DNA of 64,000 nt from Akkermansiaceae bacterium (GCA_017798145.1 CP059069.1:3891226-3955225), one strand, 5' to 3'; counted from the first letter of the stretch, positions 26,944-36,218 are shown. Made by a program: numbers and translations. The notes: generated by a model not told the origin, from the letters alone.

Positions 26944-27774
26944 ATGGAGAAGGTGGCTGTATTGGGATTGGGCATTGTTGGCTCGCGGGTTCGCGGGAGG
27001 TTGCTGGAGGCGGGATATCCGGTGGCTTGCTGGAGCCGGACCCGGCGCGGGCTGGAGGGGGAGAAGGATTCCCCGGAGCAGGCCGTGGCGGATGCCGGGC
27101 TGGTTTCCATCTATCTCAAGGACGTGCCCATGGTGCGCGAGGTTTTCGCAAGGGCGAAGGCGGGTTTGAAAAAGGGTGCGCTGGTGATGAACCATTCGAC
27201 CATAGACCTGCCTACCACGCTCTGGCTCGCCGAGCAATGCGCCGCGAAGGGCTGCGATTTCATCGATGCGCCGTTCACCGGCAGCAAGGACGCCTCCGCC
27301 GCAGGGCAGTTGCTCTACTACACCGGCGGGGATGAGGAGCTGGTCGAAAAGGTTTCGGACTTTCTCGCCGTGAGCTCGAAAGGCCGCATCCACTGCGGTG
27401 AGATCGGCGCTGCGACGGTGACGAAGCTTGGCACGAACCTGATCTCCGCCTGCACGGTGCAGGCGATGAGCGAGGCGCTGGCCATCGCGGTGCGGCACGG
27501 GGTGAACCCTGCGGTCTTCACCGAGGCGGCGATCCGGAACGGCTCCGGCTCGCCATTGATGGCCATGAAATATCCAGGGATGCTGGCGGGTGACTTCGAG
27601 CCCCATTTCACGATGGCGAACATGTGGAAGGACAGCCTCTACGCGCTCGCGCTGGCGGAATCGGCGGGGGTGGATTTGCCCGCCATGTCCGCTGTTTCCA
27701 CCCGTATGGGGGAGATGTGCGGGAGTGGTTCTGCGGATCTCGATTTCTCGGCGCTGGTGAAGGCTTACGAGTGA
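26944..27774 (+). CDS. NAD(P)-dependent beta-hydroxyacid dehydrogenase (3-hydroxyisobutyrate dehydrogenase family)
   Basis: The 276-residue protein begins with a Rossmann motif VAVLGLGIVGSRVRGRLL. It has the family block MNHSTIDLPTTLWLAEQ, the substrate-binding DAPFTGSKDASAAGQL and the catalytic Lys in GAATVTKLGTNLISA. Members oxidise 3-hydroxyacids such as tartronate semialdehyde, 3-hydroxyisobutyrate or succinic semialdehyde; the exact substrate cannot be told. It is followed 31 bp later by ygfZ, probably on the same transcript. Confidence 0.88.
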   Translation: MEKVAVLGLGIVGSRVRGRLLEAGYPVACWSRTRRGLEGEKDSPEQAVADAGLVSIYLKDVPMVREVFARAKAGLKKGALVMNHSTIDLPTTLWLAEQCAAKGCDFIDAPFTGSKDASAAGQLLYYTGGDEELVEKVSDFLAVSSKGRIHCGEIGAATVTKLGTNLISACTVQAMSEALAIAVRHGVNPAVFTEAAIRNGSGSPLMAMKYPGMLAGDFEPHFTMANMWKDSLYALALAESAGVDLPAMSAVSTRMGEMCGSGSADLDFSALVKAYE

Positions 27775-27782
27775 ACCTAAAG

Positions 27783-27809
27783 CACGGATTGCACGGAAAA
27801 CACGGATGG
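27783..27809 (+). repeat. Three tandem 9-bp CACGGA repeats covering the ygfZ start
   Basis: CACGGATTG, CACGGAAAA and CACGGATGG occur back to back. The last copy contains the ATG start (27806) of the next gene, so the repeat takes the place of a conventional ribosome-binding site. Confidence 0.6.
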
Positions 27810-28486
27810 AAGATTTTGGACTGTACCCGTGCGTGCTGCGGTTTTCCGGGCCGGATGCTGTTAGGTTCCTGAACGGCCAGGTGACGCAGGATGTCCGGAA
27901 GGTGATGGGGAGCGGGCTGGTCCTGCCGAGTTGCGTGACGGATGCCAAGGGGAAGCTCCAGTTCCGGGTCTGGATCGCGGAGGGGAAGGAGGCGGGATCG
28001 GTGCTGGTTTTCTGCCACCGGGGCGCGGCGGAGGATCTGGAGGCGCGGCTGACGAGGTATCTCATCGCCGATGATGTGGAGGTGCGGGATCTCAGCGGGG
28101 AGCTTGCGGCCGCGGATTTCGGTTTTCATGGAACGGATGAGCGCGAGCGGATCGAGCAGGGGATTCCGAAATGGGGGGCGGAGCTGAGGGAAGGGATGCT
28201 GCCGCCCGAGGCCGGGCTGGATGCGACGGATATCTCCTACAACAAGGGCTGCTATATCGGCCAGGAGGTGATTTCCCGGATCAAGTCCGCCGGGAAAGTG
28301 AACCGGCGGCTGGTGAAGCTGGCCTTCGGTGGCGAAGGGAAAACCGGGGAGATCGTGGATGCGGTAGGGAAGGTTTGTGGGGAGGTGACGAGTGTTGCCG
28401 GAGAGATCGGCCTGGGTTTCCTGAAACGCGGGGCGGACGGGGAAGGGTTATCTGTTGGGGGTGTCGGTGTTTTTCTCCGCCTGTGA
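27806..28486 (+). CDS. ygfZ: YgfZ/GcvT-like folate-binding protein
   Basis: The 226-residue protein has the family hallmark KGCYIGQE at residues 147-154 (NKGCYIGQEVISR) and the N-terminal FSGPDAVRFLNGQVTQDV block typical of GcvT-fold proteins. YgfZ acts in the cytoplasm as a tetrahydrofolate-dependent factor in maintaining or assembling iron-sulfur clusters, with the Cys of the motif required. It is slightly shorter than the E. coli protein (about 325 residues), as is common outside enterobacteria. nadB, whose pathway partner NadA is an Fe-S enzyme, lies nearby. Confidence 0.88.
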   Translation: MEDFGLYPCVLRFSGPDAVRFLNGQVTQDVRKVMGSGLVLPSCVTDAKGKLQFRVWIAEGKEAGSVLVFCHRGAAEDLEARLTRYLIADDVEVRDLSGELAAADFGFHGTDERERIEQGIPKWGAELREGMLPPEAGLDATDISYNKGCYIGQEVISRIKSAGKVNRRLVKLAFGGEGKTGEIVDAVGKVCGEVTSVAGEIGLGFLKRGADGEGLSVGGVGVFLRL

Positions 28487-28490
28487 TGGA

Positions 28491-28594
28491 TGGCCACAAA
28501 AGGCGCGAGAATCGCAGAATTTCTCCCGGGGTGGTTTTCAACGGCAGGTTGCCGGCATTTTGCTTTTCGTGTTCTTCGTGGCTTTTGTAGCCGG
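28491..28594. repeat. Palindromic intergenic element, copy 2 (degenerate)
   Basis: It begins TGGCCACAAAAGGC (28491-28504) and ends GGCTTTTGTAGCC (28580-28592), inverted arms like those at 196-267 but with more mismatches and a longer centre. It occupies most of the gap between ygfZ and nadB. Confidence 0.5.
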
Positions 28595-28677
28595 CTCCTT
28601 ACGCAACCACGGAACCCGCCCATGATGCGAAACTTTCCGCTTTCCCCTTCGCCAACCCGCTCCATGCTTACCCGCAC

Positions 28678-30291
28678 ATGACTTCTGATTTCCTTGTGGT
28701 CGGGGCGGGAATCGCCGGGCTTTCCTTTGCATTGCGCGCGGCGAAACACGGAAAGGTGGTCGTCCTGACAAAAGGCAAGGCCGAGGAGTCCAACACCGCA
28801 TGGGCGCAGGGCGGGATCGCCTCGGTGCTTCCCGAAAGCCTGAGGGCGGAGGGCGATTCCGTGGAGAGCCACATCGCCGACACTCTCGATGCCGGGGCGG
28901 GGCTATGCCATGAGGAGGTTGTCCGCCGCATCGTCGAGGAGGGTGATGATACCATCGCGGATCTTCTGGGTTACGGGGTCGAGTTCGATAAGGAAGGCGA
29001 TCATTTCATGCTTGGGAAAGAGGGAGGGCACAGCCATCGCCGCATTCTCCATGCCCGCGACACCACCGGGCGCGAGGTCGCGCGGGCGATGCTGAAGGCG
29101 GCGCGTGCGGAGCCGAATATCACCTTGCTGGAGAACCATTTCGCCATCGACCTGATCACCTCCGCAAAGCTCGATGTGGTCTCAAACGACCGTGTCCTCG
29201 GCGCCTACGTGCTGGTTCGGGAAACGGGCGAGGTGGAGGTTTTCCGCTCGGATCGGGTGGTGCTGGCGGCTGGCGGCTGCGGGAAAGTCTATCTCTACAC
29301 CACCAACCCCGACTCCGCGACCGGCGATGGAGTCGCGCTCGGCTGGCGGGCGGGTGCGACGATGGCGAACATGGAGTTCATCCAGTTCCACCCAACCTGC
29401 TTCTACAACCCCGCCGCCACCGGGCCGGAGGCGCGTTCTTTCCTTGTTAGCGAGGCGGTGCGGGGCGAGGGCGGGATACTGAGAAATGCGAAGGGTGAGG
29501 ATTTCACGAAGCGGATCGACCCGCGCGGATCGCTGGCGCCGCGTGACATCGTCGCCCGCGCCATAGACCGGGAGATCAAGAAAACCGGGGCGGCCTGCGT
29601 GTATCTCGACGTCACACACAAGCCGCCGGGCTTCATGAAGGAGCATTTTCCCTACATCCATCAGACCTTGCTGAAGTTCGGCGTGGATTGCGAGAAAACG
29701 CCCATCCCCGTCGTCCCCGCGGCGCACTACATGTGCGGCGGGCTGAAGACGGATGTCACCGGCAAGACCACGATCCGCGGCCTGTATGCGGTCGGTGAGG
29801 TCGGCTGCACCGGCCTGCACGGGGCGAACCGGCTGGCATCGAACTCGCTTTTGGAAGGCAACGTGGTCGGTCGCCTCGCACTGGAGGAAATGATGCGGAT
29901 CTACCCGCCGGACAAGCCGGTGATGGAGGCGCCGGCCATCCCGGAATGGCATCATGGCGATGTCGCCGAGCCGGACGAGCTCGTCGTCATCTACCACAAC
30001 TGGGACGAGATCCGCCGCCTGATGTGGGACTACGTTTCCATCGTCCGCACCGACAACCGCCTCCGCCGCGCCGCAGCCCGGTTGCGGAACCTGAAAAAGG
30101 AAGTCCGGGAGTTCTACTGGGGGCATCGCGTCAACGCGGACATCCTGGAGCTGCGCAACCTCGTCGCCGTCGCCGGGCTCATCGTGGAGTGCGCCCTACG
30201 CCGCAGGGAATCGCGCGGCCTCCATTACACGCTGGATTACCCGGAGACTGAGGATCGCTTCTTGAAAGACACCACCTTGCGGAAATTCTGA
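28678..30291 (+). CDS. nadB: L-aspartate oxidase
   Basis: The 537-residue flavoprotein has the FAD dinucleotide fold FLVVGAGIAGLSFALRA and SNTAWAQGGIASVLPE. IQFHPTCFYN and the C-terminal GANRLASNSLLEGNVVG are diagnostic of NadB within the succinate dehydrogenase/fumarate reductase flavoprotein family. It oxidises L-aspartate to iminoaspartate, which NadA converts to quinolinate in de novo NAD synthesis. The length is normal. No nadA or nadC is in the window. Confidence 0.95.
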   Translation: MTSDFLVVGAGIAGLSFALRAAKHGKVVVLTKGKAEESNTAWAQGGIASVLPESLRAEGDSVESHIADTLDAGAGLCHEEVVRRIVEEGDDTIADLLGYGVEFDKEGDHFMLGKEGGHSHRRILHARDTTGREVARAMLKAARAEPNITLLENHFAIDLITSAKLDVVSNDRVLGAYVLVRETGEVEVFRSDRVVLAAGGCGKVYLYTTNPDSATGDGVALGWRAGATMANMEFIQFHPTCFYNPAATGPEARSFLVSEAVRGEGGILRNAKGEDFTKRIDPRGSLAPRDIVARAIDREIKKTGAACVYLDVTHKPPGFMKEHFPYIHQTLLKFGVDCEKTPIPVVPAAHYMCGGLKTDVTGKTTIRGLYAVGEVGCTGLHGANRLASNSLLEGNVVGRLALEEMMRIYPPDKPVMEAPAIPEWHHGDVAEPDELVVIYHNWDEIRRLMWDYVSIVRTDNRLRRAAARLRNLKKEVREFYWGHRVNADILELRNLVAVAGLIVECALRRRESRGLHYTLDYPETEDRFLKDTTLRKF

Positions 30292-30366
30292 TGCCGGCAA
30301 GGCATTGGCGTTCTTTTCAGACGCCGCTTGCCTCCGAGCCTTGCCGCAGGCGAAGCTGCCGCACTC

Positions 30367-31092
30367 ATGGACAAGCTTTTCGAAGAACTCGACTTCCGCC
30401 CTACGCCCATCGGCGACCTGATCCTGCAACGCCGCAAGTACCTCCAGCTCGATGGCGAGACTGTCTATGAGGTGAAACTCGGGGACGCGTTCCTGATGTC
30501 GAGCATGTTCCATGAGGTGGAAGAGGAACTGTCGAGGCTTGGGCTGGCGGCGCTCGAAGGGGAGGGCTGGGACGTGGTGGTCGGCGGGCTCGGGCTGGGC
30601 TACACGGCGGTGGCTGCCCTGGAATTCCCACAGGTGAAGGAGATGCTGGTGGTGGATGCGATGGAGGGAGTGATAGACTGGCATGAGCGCGGGCTGGTGC
30701 CGCTCGGGAAAACGATGAATCAGGATCCACGCTGCCGCTACGTGCTCGGGGATTTCTTCGCCATGGCGGCAGCTCCGGAAGGCGGATTCGATCCCGGTCA
30801 GCCGGGGCGGAAATTCCACGCCGTGCTTCTGGACATAGACCACTCGCCCAGAAACCTGCTCTCGGAACAGAACGCCGCCTTCTACACGCCTGATGGCCTT
30901 CGGAAACTCGCGGAGCAACTCCATCCCGGCGGGGTCTTCGCACTGTGGTCGGACGATGCGCCGGATGCCCTCTTCATAGCGGATCTGCAGGGCGTTTTCC
31001 ATGCGGTCTCCACACATATCGTGAAATTCCCCAACCCCCTGCGGGAGACCGTCTCCGAAAGCACCGTCTATGTTGCCGCGCTCGGTGCCTGA
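30367..31092 (+). CDS. Spermidine-synthase-like class I SAM methyltransferase-fold protein
   Basis: The 241-residue protein has a Rossmann-type glycine loop VVVGGLGLGYTAVAAL, an acidic strand end (MLVVDAMEGVIDWH) and LLDIDHSPRNLL in the position of the catalytic/binding loop of spermidine synthases. It lacks the full GGGDG motif, so true polyamine synthesis is doubtful. The ATG at 30367 is chosen over a TTG at 30328. Predicted cytoplasmic; substrate unknown. Confidence 0.65.
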   Translation: MDKLFEELDFRPTPIGDLILQRRKYLQLDGETVYEVKLGDAFLMSSMFHEVEEELSRLGLAALEGEGWDVVVGGLGLGYTAVAALEFPQVKEMLVVDAMEGVIDWHERGLVPLGKTMNQDPRCRYVLGDFFAMAAAPEGGFDPGQPGRKFHAVLLDIDHSPRNLLSEQNAAFYTPDGLRKLAEQLHPGGVFALWSDDAPDALFIADLQGVFHAVSTHIVKFPNPLRETVSESTVYVAALGA

Positions 31093-31143
31093 AAGCGGGC
31101 ATTTGCTATTGCGCGGGGCAGTGGGACGGGTAGCTTGTTGGCC

Positions 31144-32334
31144 ATGATCGTTTCTCCAAAAATCCGAGGGTTCATTTGTACGACAGCTCATCCGGAGGGA
31201 TGCGCAAAGCATGTCGAGGAGCAAATCGCCGTCGTCGAGGGGCGTGGCGAGATCGTCGGCGGCCCCAAAAAGGTGCTCGTGATCGGCTCTTCAACCGGCT
31301 ACGGGCTGTCCTCGCGCATCGCTGCGGCATTCGGCTCGAAAGCCGCTACCGTCGGGGTCTTTTTCGAAAGGCCTGGCACCGAGGACAAGACCGCCACGGC
31401 CGGCTGGTACAACACCGTGGCCTTCGAGCGGGAGGCGAACGCCGCCGGCCTCTATGCGAGGTCGTTCAACGGCGATGCATTCTCCGACGAGGTCAAGCAG
31501 GAGGTCATCGCGGCGATCAAGGAGGATCTCGGCCAGGTGGATCTCGTCGTATACAGCCTTGCCTCCCCGCGCCGGACGGATCCGAAAACCGGCGAAGTCT
31601 ACAAATCCGTCCTCAAGCCCATCGGCGAGACCTACACGAACAAGACGCTCAACACCACCACCGGCTCGGTGGACGAGGTGACCATCGCACCCGCCGAGGG
31701 CGATGATGTGGCGCAGACGGTGGCGGTGATGGGCGGGGAGGATTGGGAAATGTGGATCGATGCGATGCTCAAGGCCGGCGTGCTCGCGGAGGATGCGCAG
31801 ACCGTCGCCTACTCCTACATCGGCCCGGAGATGACCTGGCCCATCTACAAGAACGGCACGATAGGCAAGGCCAAGGAGGATGTGGAAAGGGCTCAGGCCG
31901 CGCTTGATGCGAAGCTCGCTCCCATCTCCGGCAAGGCATGGGTCTCGGTGAACAAGGCTCTCGTCACCCAGGCCAGCTCCGCCATTCCGGTCGTGCCGCT
32001 CTACATTTCCCTGCTCTACAAGGCGATGAAAGCCGCAGGCAATCATGAGGACACCATCGAGCAGATGGATCGCCTGCTGCGCGAAAGGCTCTACAACGGC
32101 AAACCCCAGCCCGACGAGGCGGGTCGCATCCGCATCGACGACTGGGAGATGTCCCAGGAGATCCAATCCATTGTCGGTGAGCGCTGGAACAATGTCGATA
32201 CCGCGAATCTCAATGAACTGGCGGATTTCGAGGGCTACCAGTCCGGTTTCCTCAGGCTCTTCGGATTCGGCCTGGAAGGCGTGGATTACGCTGCCGAGAC
32301 CGATACATCGGTTGGCGTGCCATCGCTTTCCTGA
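31144..32334 (+). CDS. fabV: Trans-2-enoyl-CoA/ACP reductase FabV
   Basis: The 396-residue protein begins with the canonical MIVSPKIRGFICTTAHPEGC and has the NAD-binding VLVIGSSTGYGLSSRIAAAF. The catalytic pair is Tyr235 and Lys244 (IYKNGTIGKAK), spaced Y-x8-K as in known FabV. It reduces the enoyl intermediate in each fatty-acid elongation cycle. FabV enzymes are known to be comparatively insensitive to triclosan. The start is ATG 31144; the TTG at 31135 is an unnecessary extension. Confidence 0.95.
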   Translation: MIVSPKIRGFICTTAHPEGCAKHVEEQIAVVEGRGEIVGGPKKVLVIGSSTGYGLSSRIAAAFGSKAATVGVFFERPGTEDKTATAGWYNTVAFEREANAAGLYARSFNGDAFSDEVKQEVIAAIKEDLGQVDLVVYSLASPRRTDPKTGEVYKSVLKPIGETYTNKTLNTTTGSVDEVTIAPAEGDDVAQTVAVMGGEDWEMWIDAMLKAGVLAEDAQTVAYSYIGPEMTWPIYKNGTIGKAKEDVERAQAALDAKLAPISGKAWVSVNKALVTQASSAIPVVPLYISLLYKAMKAAGNHEDTIEQMDRLLRERLYNGKPQPDEAGRIRIDDWEMSQEIQSIVGERWNNVDTANLNELADFEGYQSGFLRLFGFGLEGVDYAAETDTSVGVPSLS

Positions 32335-32421
32335 AAGTTGGTATGGAATCCGCATTGCGTCGGCGGGGAGGGGATTTCCAACCCGCCGCTTCCCGCAGAA
32401 AACGTTCTTTTTAGACCCGTC

Positions 32422-34086
32422 ATGTCAGCCGCTTCGTTCCTTCCCGCTCCCTTCGCCCATAATTACCAGATCGCCCCGCAGTTCTCAAAGAGCGCGGTGT
32501 ATTTCTCCTGTGAGTTTGCCATCGACCAGAGCTTCAAGATCTATTCCGGGGGGCTTGGCTTCCTGGCCGGATCCCACATGCGTTCTGCCGCAGACCTGAA
32601 GCAGAACCTCACCGGCATCGGTATCCTCTGGAGCTACGGTTACTACAATCAGGTGCGCGGCGAGGATGGGGAAATGGCGGTCCAGTTCCGTAGGAAAACA
32701 TACTCCTTCCTCCAGGACACCGGCATCCGCTACACGGTGGATGTCCACGGCCATCCTGTCTGGGTGAAAGCACTTTTCCTCCCCGGAGACATTTTCGGCA
32801 CCGTCCCGATGTTTTTCCTCACAACGGACATCGACGAGAACGACGAGCTCTCCCGCGCCATCACCCACCGCCTCTACGACAACGACCCGCTCCGCCGCAT
32901 CGCACAATACATCATCCTCGGCGCGGGCGGCGCCAAGCTGCTCGATGAGCTGGGTGTCGATCCCGAGGTCTGGCACCTCAACGAGGCGCACGGGCTTTCC
33001 GCCGCATTCCACCTCTACAGGAAACACGGTAGCCTCGATGAGGTGAAGAGGCGGCTCGTCTTCACCACCCACACCCCGGAAGAGGCGGGGAATGAGAAAA
33101 CCGATTTCAACCTCCTCCAGAACTTCACCTTTTTCAGCGGCATCCCGGAGGACGAGGTGCGGGAGATCACCGGCATCGAAGGCAATGTCTTCAACCACTC
33201 CCTCGCCGCCCTGCGCATGGCGCGGAAGGCGAACGGCGTCTCGAAACTCCACGGCGAGGTCTCGCGCCACATGTGGGAGAACGAGGAGGATATCTGCGAA
33301 ATCACCCACATCACCAATGCCCAGAACGGGAAATACTGGACGGATCACGGAATGCAGAACGCGCTCCGCGAAAACAGCACCGCCACCCTCCGCAGCCGCA
33401 AGCGCGAACTCAAGGAGCGCCTCTTCCGTGTCGTCGCCGACCAGACCGGCAAGCTCTTCGACCCCGATGTCCTGACCATCGTCTGGGCCCGCCGCTTCGC
33501 TGGCTACAAGCGCCCCGATCTCATCACCAGGGACATCCGCCTTTTCCGGGAAATCCTCAACAGCAACGACCACCCCGTCCAGCTCATCTGGGCCGGAAAA
33601 CCCTACCCCTTCGATTACTCGGCCATCGAAACCTTCGACGCGCTCATCCGCCTCACGAAAAACTACCCCAACGCCACGGTGCTCACCGGCTACGAGCTGG
33701 AGCTTTCGCGTTTCCTGAAAAACGGCTCGGACCTCTGGCTGAACAACCCTGTCGTCACCCGCGAGGCCTCCGGCACCTCCGGCATGACCGCCGCCATGAA
33801 CGGCTCCGTCAATTTCTCCACCTACGATGGCTGGATCTGCGAGTTCGCGGAGGACGGGAAAAACAGCTTCATCATCCCCTCGCCCGATCCCCACCTCAGC
33901 CCCGAGGAACGCGACCGGCAGGACATGCTGGGTTTCTACTCGAAGCTCAGGGAGGAGATACTCCCCTTGTACTACGAGAAACCCGGGGCATGGGACGCCA
34001 TCGCCATGCAATCCATGAAAGACGTCACGCCGTTCTTCGATTCCGACCGAATGGCGGCGGAATACTACGGGCTGATGTACACATGA
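32422..34086 (+). CDS. Alpha-glucan phosphorylase-like GT35 protein lacking the PLP lysine
   Basis: The 554-residue protein has the GT35 framework of short bacterial phosphorylases: VYFSCEFAIDQSFKIYSGGL, VWHLNEAHGL, VFTTHTPEEAGNE, ITNAQNGKYWT and ARRFAGYKRPDL. The C-terminal cofactor motif is EASGTSGMTAAMNG. In active glycogen/starch phosphorylases this reads SGTxxMK, with Lys forming the Schiff base to pyridoxal phosphate; here the position is Thr456 (ACC at 33787). It may be inactive, regulatory, or a GT35-like enzyme with different chemistry. The ATG at 32422 is chosen because upstream residues are non-conserved. It lies 87 bp after fabV. Confidence 0.82.
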   Translation: MSAASFLPAPFAHNYQIAPQFSKSAVYFSCEFAIDQSFKIYSGGLGFLAGSHMRSAADLKQNLTGIGILWSYGYYNQVRGEDGEMAVQFRRKTYSFLQDTGIRYTVDVHGHPVWVKALFLPGDIFGTVPMFFLTTDIDENDELSRAITHRLYDNDPLRRIAQYIILGAGGAKLLDELGVDPEVWHLNEAHGLSAAFHLYRKHGSLDEVKRRLVFTTHTPEEAGNEKTDFNLLQNFTFFSGIPEDEVREITGIEGNVFNHSLAALRMARKANGVSKLHGEVSRHMWENEEDICEITHITNAQNGKYWTDHGMQNALRENSTATLRSRKRELKERLFRVVADQTGKLFDPDVLTIVWARRFAGYKRPDLITRDIRLFREILNSNDHPVQLIWAGKPYPFDYSAIETFDALIRLTKNYPNATVLTGYELELSRFLKNGSDLWLNNPVVTREASGTSGMTAAMNGSVNFSTYDGWICEFAEDGKNSFIIPSPDPHLSPEERDRQDMLGFYSKLREEILPLYYEKPGAWDAIAMQSMKDVTPFFDSDRMAAEYYGLMYT

Positions 34087-34098
34087 TTCGGCGCAGCC

Positions 34099-34689
34099 TC
34101 ACCCGCGCAGCAAATACCGCGAGGACCAGACGTAGTTCCAGCCGGAGATGACCGTCAGCGCAACGGCGAGGAACAGGCTGCCCGGCATCAGCCAACCGCC
34201 CTGCTCCATGGGCTTCGTTAGAAAATGGAAAACGGAGAGCCAGCGTGGGATGGAATCCATCGTTTCCAAGGTCAGCCATACCATTCCGGAAATGAGATAG
34301 GTGAGCTGGAAGCCTGTCTTCCATTTCCCCAGATTGTCCGCCGCAAGCACCTGCCCGGCCTCGATGGCGATCTGCCGCAGCCCCGTGACGAGGAACTCCC
34401 GGCCTATGATAAGCGCCGTGATCCACACCGGGCACAGCCCCTTCGCCGTCAGGAAAACGAAGGCGGAGCAGACCAGGATCTTGTCCGCGAGGGGGTCGAG
34501 CAGTTTCCCCAGCGGTGTGACGAGATTCATTTTCCGCGCCAGCCAGCCATCCACGAAATCGCTCACCGCCGCGATGATGAACAGCGCCAGCGCCGTGAAA
34601 TGCCCCCAGGTGCTCTCCCTTGCCACGAAGACGATGAATCCCGCCGTCAGGAAAAGGCGGGATACGGTGATCGCATTCGGGAGGTTCAC
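34099..34689 (-). CDS. pgsA: CDP-diacylglycerol--glycerol-3-phosphate 3-phosphatidyltransferase
   Basis: This integral membrane protein of about 196 residues has the CDP-alcohol phosphatidyltransferase motif, visible as SDFVDGWLARK followed by GKLLDPLADK, i.e. D-x2-DG-x2-AR-x8-G-x3-D-x3-D. It makes phosphatidylglycerol phosphate, precursor of PG and cardiolipin. I use the GTG at 34689, since most PgsA proteins begin M/V-NLPNAITVSR; another GTG at 34737 would add 16 residues. It converges on the phosphorylase gene (12-bp gap) and diverges from gnd. Confidence 0.9.
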   Translation of the reverse strand: MNLPNAITVSRLFLTAGFIVFVARESTWGHFTALALFIIAAVSDFVDGWLARKMNLVTPLGKLLDPLADKILVCSAFVFLTAKGLCPVWITALIIGREFLVTGLRQIAIEAGQVLAADNLGKWKTGFQLTYLISGMVWLTLETMDSIPRWLSVFHFLTKPMEQGGWLMPGSLFLAVALTVISGWNYVWSSRYLLRG

Positions 34690-34790
34690 GCACCCAATGT
34701 GTGGAATCGGCGGACAAAAGGCAACAAGGGGTTGCACTCATGCCCCCGTTTCCCTACATCCGCGTGCCGGAACACATCCGGACCATTATC

Positions 34791-36209
34791 ATGAGCAACA
34801 GCGACTTTGGACTAATCGGACTGGCCGTCATGGGCCAGAATCTTGTTTTGAACGTGGAATCCCGGGGCTTCAAGGTCTCCGTCTACAACCGCACCACCAG
34901 CGCGATGGAGGAATTCGTCGCCAGGCACCCCGACAAAAAAATCTTCGGCGAGGAAACGTTGGAGGGCTTCGTCAACTCCCTCGCATCCCCGCGCAAGATC
35001 ATGATCATGGTCAAGGCCGGCGGTCCGGTGGATGCGGTCATCGAGTCCCTCATCCCGCTCCTCGACAAGGGCGACATCATCATCGACGGAGGAAACTCCC
35101 TCTACACCGACACCGAGCGCCGCGACAAATGGCTGGGCGATCTCGGCTTCCGCTTCATCGGCGCCGGCGTCTCCGGCGGTGAGGAAGGCGCCCGCAAAGG
35201 GCCCTCCATCATGCCCGGCGGCCCTGTCTCCACCTGGGATGTGATGAAGCCGATCTTCGAAAGCATCTCCGCCAAGGTCGATGGGGAACCCTGCGTGACC
35301 CACATCGGCACCGGCGGCGCGGGTCACTACGTGAAGATGATCCACAACGGCATCGAGTACGGAGACATGCAGCTCATCTGTGAGGCCTACAACATCTTCA
35401 AGGCCGCCGGGTTCACCCCGGCCGAGCTTGCGACCGTCTTCACCGATTGGAACAACGGCGATCTCGAAAGCTACCTGATCCAGATCACCTCGAAAATCTT
35501 CGAACAGAACGACCCGGAAACCGGAGCCGCCTTGGTCGACAAGATCCTCGACACCGCAGGCCAGAAAGGCACCGGCAAGTGGACGCTCATCAACGCCGTG
35601 GAAAACGCGGTGGTCATCTCCACGATCAACGCCGCCGTCGAAGCCCGCATCCTTTCCTCGATGAAGGACAAGCGCGTCGCCGCCAGCACCATCCTCACCG
35701 GACCCAGGGCGGAGATCACCGCCGACAAGGCGGAGCTGGTGAAGAAGGTCCACGATGCGCTCTTCGCCTCTAAGATCATCTCCTACGCACAGGGGCTCGA
35801 TCTCATCGCCGCCATGGGCGAGGAAAAGGGCTGGGGGCTGGATCTCGGCAAGATCGCCGCCATCTGGCGCGGCGGCTGCATCATCCGCGCACGCTTCCTC
35901 AACGACATCACCGATGCCTACCGGACCGATCCGAAGCTCAGCAACCTGATGCTCGCCCCCTTCTTCACGAAGCTCCTCACCGAGTTCCAGCAGAACTGGC
36001 GTGAGGTGGTCTCCATCGCTTCCCTCGCAGGCATCCCCATCCCCGCCTTCAGCGCATCGCTCGGCTACTACGACAGCTACCGCAGCGCCGTGCTTCCCGC
36101 GAACCTCCTGCAGGCGCAGCGCGACTTCTTCGGCGCGCACACCTACGAGCGCACCGACAAGCCGCGCGGCGAATTCTTCCACACCGACTGGCCAGAGGTC
36201 ATCGGGTGA
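34791..36209 (+). CDS. gnd: 6-phosphogluconate dehydrogenase (decarboxylating)
   Basis: The 472-residue protein, standard for the long form, has the NADP Rossmann motif GLIGLAVMGQNLVLNVESRG, the GAGVSGGEEGARKGPSIMPG catalytic block and VKMIHNGIEYGDMQLI with the catalytic Lys. It converts 6-phosphogluconate to ribulose-5-phosphate and CO2, giving NADPH in the pentose phosphate pathway. ATG 34791 matches the conserved N-terminus. The stop faces the ECF sigma gene with a 9-bp gap. Confidence 0.96.
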   Translation: MSNSDFGLIGLAVMGQNLVLNVESRGFKVSVYNRTTSAMEEFVARHPDKKIFGEETLEGFVNSLASPRKIMIMVKAGGPVDAVIESLIPLLDKGDIIIDGGNSLYTDTERRDKWLGDLGFRFIGAGVSGGEEGARKGPSIMPGGPVSTWDVMKPIFESISAKVDGEPCVTHIGTGGAGHYVKMIHNGIEYGDMQLICEAYNIFKAAGFTPAELATVFTDWNNGDLESYLIQITSKIFEQNDPETGAALVDKILDTAGQKGTGKWTLINAVENAVVISTINAAVEARILSSMKDKRVAASTILTGPRAEITADKAELVKKVHDALFASKIISYAQGLDLIAAMGEEKGWGLDLGKIAAIWRGGCIIRARFLNDITDAYRTDPKLSNLMLAPFFTKLLTEFQQNWREVVSIASLAGIPIPAFSASLGYYDSYRSAVLPANLLQAQRDFFGAHTYERTDKPRGEFFHTDWPEVIG

Positions 36210-36218
36210 TCCGGCGGA

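Noticed and set aside
30292..30366. Hairpin-like GGCAAGGC/GCCTTGCC between nadB and the methyltransferase gene as terminator
   Set aside because: The stem is short with a long loop and no T run follows, so a terminator call is not supported.
32485..34011. 508-residue antisense frame over the phosphorylase-like gene
   Set aside because: Composition (runs of Val, Gly, Asp, Glu) is typical of the complement of a GC-rich gene; no recognisable domain.
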